7,616 nt of DNA from Oscillospiraceae bacterium (GTDB lineage Bacteria; Bacillota; Clostridia; Oscillospirales; Ruminococcaceae). Shown in pieces: positions 6,065 through 7,616 of this stretch. The position numbers and the translations under genes are program-made. The stretch lies in contig CAADWC010000202.1 in assembly GCA_900752625.1 (NCBI GenBank), forward strand, positions 1 through 7,616, written 5' to 3'. The first letter of the stretch is position 1. Each line of letters opens with the position of its first letter. The notes under the pieces were generated by a model. That model was not told the DNA's origin, ran no database searches, and saw only the letters and a program-made list of their open reading frames with translations.

Positions 6065-6472
6065 ATGGACGTTAAAATTTTTCCTGAAATAGAGGAAAGG
6101 AAGCTCACCGCAGTCATATACGGTGACATTGACCATCATACCGCAAAATTCATAAGAGGGGAAATAGACGCCGCGATCAGGGAGCACAATCCTGAAACCC
6201 TAATACTGGATTTCAAATATGTCACCTTTATGGACAGCTCCGGAATAGGGCTTGTCATGGGACGATACAAGATCATGAACGAGCTTGGCGGAGAGGTACT
6301 GACCGCAAATCCTGCGCCTTATATCAGAAAAGTCATGCAGCTTGCCGGTCTGCACAGGCTAAGCAGAATAATATCGTCCTATACGCCGGAGGAAAAGCCG
6401 GACAGCAGCTCCGGTACGGAGTCTGCAGACACAGGCGGACCGGAAAAACAGCTGACAGCGGAAAACAAATAA
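6065..6472 (+). CDS. spoIIAA: Anti-sigma-F factor antagonist SpoIIAA (STAS domain)
   Basis: This 135-residue protein is the partner-switching antagonist that, when unphosphorylated, displaces sigma-F from SpoIIAB in the forespore. The STAS fold is recognisable from ELDHHTA-like GDIDHHTAK (20-28), FMDSSGIG (55-62) and GRYKIMNELGGEV (66-78). Ser58 in MDSSG sits at the same position as the serine phosphorylated by SpoIIAB in Bacillus subtilis, so the switch residue is present. After about residue 106 there is a polar, probably disordered tail (PEEKPDSSSG onward) that makes it roughly 18 residues longer than the Bacillus protein. AAAGGA (6051-6056) lies 8 nt before the ATG. It is the first gene of the operon, 21 nt before the chosen spoIIAB start. 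Confidence 0.95.
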   Translation: MDVKIFPEIEERKLTAVIYGDIDHHTAKFIRGEIDAAIREHNPETLILDFKYVTFMDSSGIGLVMGRYKIMNELGGEVLTANPAPYIRKVMQLAGLHRLSRIISSYTPEEKPDSSSGTESADTGGPEKQLTAENK

Positions 6473-6493
6473 ATCAAGAGAGGAATGTTAAAT

Positions 6494-6943
6494 TTGAATC
6501 AAAAAGCAGTAAACGAAATGAAGCTCAGCTTTCCGAGCTATTCTGAAAACGAGCGTTTTTCCAGGATTGCGGTATCGGGCTTTCTTACGCAGCTTGATCC
6601 GCAGATAGACGAACTTTCGGAAATAAAAACCGCAGTTTCCGAAGGAGTCACAAACTGTATTGTCCATGCCTACCGCGATACCGTCGGAGAGGTCTTCCTA
6701 CAGGTGCGGATATTTGACAAGGGCAGAGTTTACATAAAAATACGTGACAAAGGCTGCGGTATCGACGATGTGGAAAAAGCAATGGAACCGCTGTTCACAA
6801 CCGCCCCTGAGGAGGAACGCGCCGGTCTCGGCTTTGCCGTGATGGAAAGCTTTATGGACAAAATTAAGGTCCGAAGCCAAAAGGGAAAGGGAACTACCGT
6901 TGTCATGGAAAAAACTCTTAAAACCCGAAAGGCATTCCGATGA
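6494..6943 (+). CDS. spoIIAB: Anti-sigma-F factor / serine kinase SpoIIAB (GHKL ATPase)
   Basis: This 149-residue protein binds and inhibits sigma-F and phosphorylates SpoIIAA. The ATP site of the GHKL family is complete: N-box EGVTNCIVHAY with E and N (50 and 54 in this numbering), G1 box RDKGCGIDD (84-92), ATP-lid and G2 box ERAGLGFAVME (108-118), then the KGKGTTV strand. The segments SEIKTAVSEGVTN and EPLFTTAPEEERAGLGF closely follow Bacillus SpoIIAB from memory. I prefer the TTG at 6494 as start: AGAGGA (6479-6484) lies 9 nt upstream, whereas it abuts the in-frame ATG at 6485. Using 6485 would add three residues. The ATG at 6518 is a third option. The stop codon overlaps the sigF start in ATGA, indicating coupled translation. 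Confidence 0.94.
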   Translation: MNQKAVNEMKLSFPSYSENERFSRIAVSGFLTQLDPQIDELSEIKTAVSEGVTNCIVHAYRDTVGEVFLQVRIFDKGRVYIKIRDKGCGIDDVEKAMEPLFTTAPEEERAGLGFAVMESFMDKIKVRSQKGKGTTVVMEKTLKTRKAFR

Positions 6944-7608
6944 TAACAAAAACCGAACAATCCGGCAAGCTTGCAGAGGAAAATCTGGGGCTTGTTCACC
7001 TATGCGCAAACCGTTTCCGCGGAAAAGGAATAGAATACGACGACCTTTACGGAGCCGGCTGTATAGGTCTTATCAAAGCGTCAAAAGCGTTTGATCCGCA
7101 GCGGGGCGTGAAATTTTCCACATATGCCGTTCCCGTTATCCTGGGAGAGATCAAGCGGCTTTTCCGGGACGGCGGAACAATAAAGGTAAGCCGCAGTGTA
7201 AAAGAGCTTTCTCTGAAAATTTCCCGGCTGCGCGAAAGATTTATTGCCGGGGAGGGCAGAGAGCCTACAGTAGACGAGCTGTGCTCTCTTTCCGGAGAAC
7301 CCTGCGACGCTGTGATCGAAGCGCTTAACGTAGCACTTCCGCCTATCAGCCTTACCGAATCGGGTGATGATTCGGAGCACGGGCAGATAGATATTCCTAC
7401 CCCTCCTCCCGATACAGCTATAACCGACGCCATTTCCCTGCGACAGGTAATGGGAGGTCTTGACCCCAAGGACAGACAGCTTATCTTTCTCAGATATTTT
7501 AAAAATAAAACTCAGACCGAAACGGCAAAGCTTCTGGGAATGACTAAGGGAAAAGGCTCCCGCCGTGAAAAAAAGCTGCTAGCCTCAATGCGCAGACAGC
7601 TTGACTAG
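6940..7608 (+). CDS. sigF: Forespore RNA polymerase sigma-F factor, with altered -35 recognition helix
   Basis: This 222-residue sigma-70 family factor would direct early forespore transcription once released from SpoIIAB. Region 2 is clear: DDLYGAGCIGLIKA (34-47) and FSTYAVPVILGEIKRLFRD (59-77), then KVSRSVKEL, typical of sigma-F/sigma-G. Region 3 includes REPTVDELCSLSG (107-119). Region 4 includes LDPKDRQLIFLRYF (174-187) and TQTETAKLLGMT (191-202). At 203-206 the sequence is KGKG, where family members nearly always have Q-V-Q-V before SR. It is about 30 residues shorter at the N-terminus than the Bacillus protein, which is common in this lineage. The ATG overlaps the spoIIAB stop by 4 bp, and AAAGG (6928-6932) lies 7 nt upstream. 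The operon position makes it sigF rather than sigG. Confidence 0.93.
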   Translation: MITKTEQSGKLAEENLGLVHLCANRFRGKGIEYDDLYGAGCIGLIKASKAFDPQRGVKFSTYAVPVILGEIKRLFRDGGTIKVSRSVKELSLKISRLRERFIAGEGREPTVDELCSLSGEPCDAVIEALNVALPPISLTESGDDSEHGQIDIPTPPPDTAITDAISLRQVMGGLDPKDRQLIFLRYFKNKTQTETAKLLGMTKGKGSRREKKLLASMRRQLD

Positions 7609-7616
7609 ACGACAGA

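Noticed and set aside
7034..7081. Gly in place of the common Gln in sigma region 2.2 (DLYGAGCIGL) as a second sigma-F defect
   Set aside because: As I recall, this variant is usual in sigma-F/G of the Ruminococcus/Oscillospiraceae group, unlike the KGKG change in region 4.2.
6698..7469. Minus-strand open frames opposite spoIIAB and sigF
   Set aside because: They lie antisense to clearly identified genes and encode no recognisable protein.

Overview
The window looks like a chromosomal segment of an anaerobic Firmicute of the Ruminococcus/Oscillospiraceae type. Three things suggest this: a spoIIA sporulation operon, low-GC AT-rich intergenic DNA with Gram-positive Shine-Dalgarno sites, and a carbohydrate importer built on a very large multi-domain binding protein. 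The genus is an inference from protein flavour; nothing in the sequence proves it.

Left part (1-5361, all on the minus strand, read right to left). The order is a LolD/MacB-class ABC ATPase (4684-5361), a second ATPase of the same class that carries an extra AbrB/SpoVT-like C-terminal domain (3744-4637), a 986-residue secreted solute-binding protein with two N-terminal beta-sandwich, CBM-like domains (616-3576), and the N-terminal 198 residues of a MalF-type sugar permease that leaves the window at base 1. Spacing and shared orientation suggest one operon. Its ATPases are not the MalK/MsmX class that normally energises such permeases, and no FtsX/MacB-type permease, the usual partner of LolD-class ATPases, is visible. 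Either the FtsX partner lies further downstream or the locus combines two transporter types.

Middle (5362-6064, no gene, AT-rich). This divergent control region holds a textbook minus-strand sigma-A promoter (TTGACA, 17 bp, extended TGATATAAT). A perfect 14-bp palindrome of LacI-family style sits just upstream of its -35, and behind that lies a 16-bp element repeated exactly 50 bp apart. About 230 nt of leader separates the promoter from the first ATPase and contains overlapping, mutually exclusive hairpins. On the other side, a strong hairpin with a U-rich tail lies just upstream of the sporulation operon.

Right part (6065-7608, plus strand). This is spoIIAA-spoIIAB-sigF: anti-anti-sigma factor, anti-sigma kinase and sigma-F, in the classical order, with a 4-bp overlap between the last two. 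The partner-switching residues are intact. The oddity is the sigma-F -35 recognition helix, where the nearly invariant Q-V-Q-V before S-R is K-G-K-G.

The strongest candidates for something undescribed are the two-ATPase/AbrB-fusion/CBM-binding-protein locus with its elaborate control region, and the altered sigma-F recognition helix.
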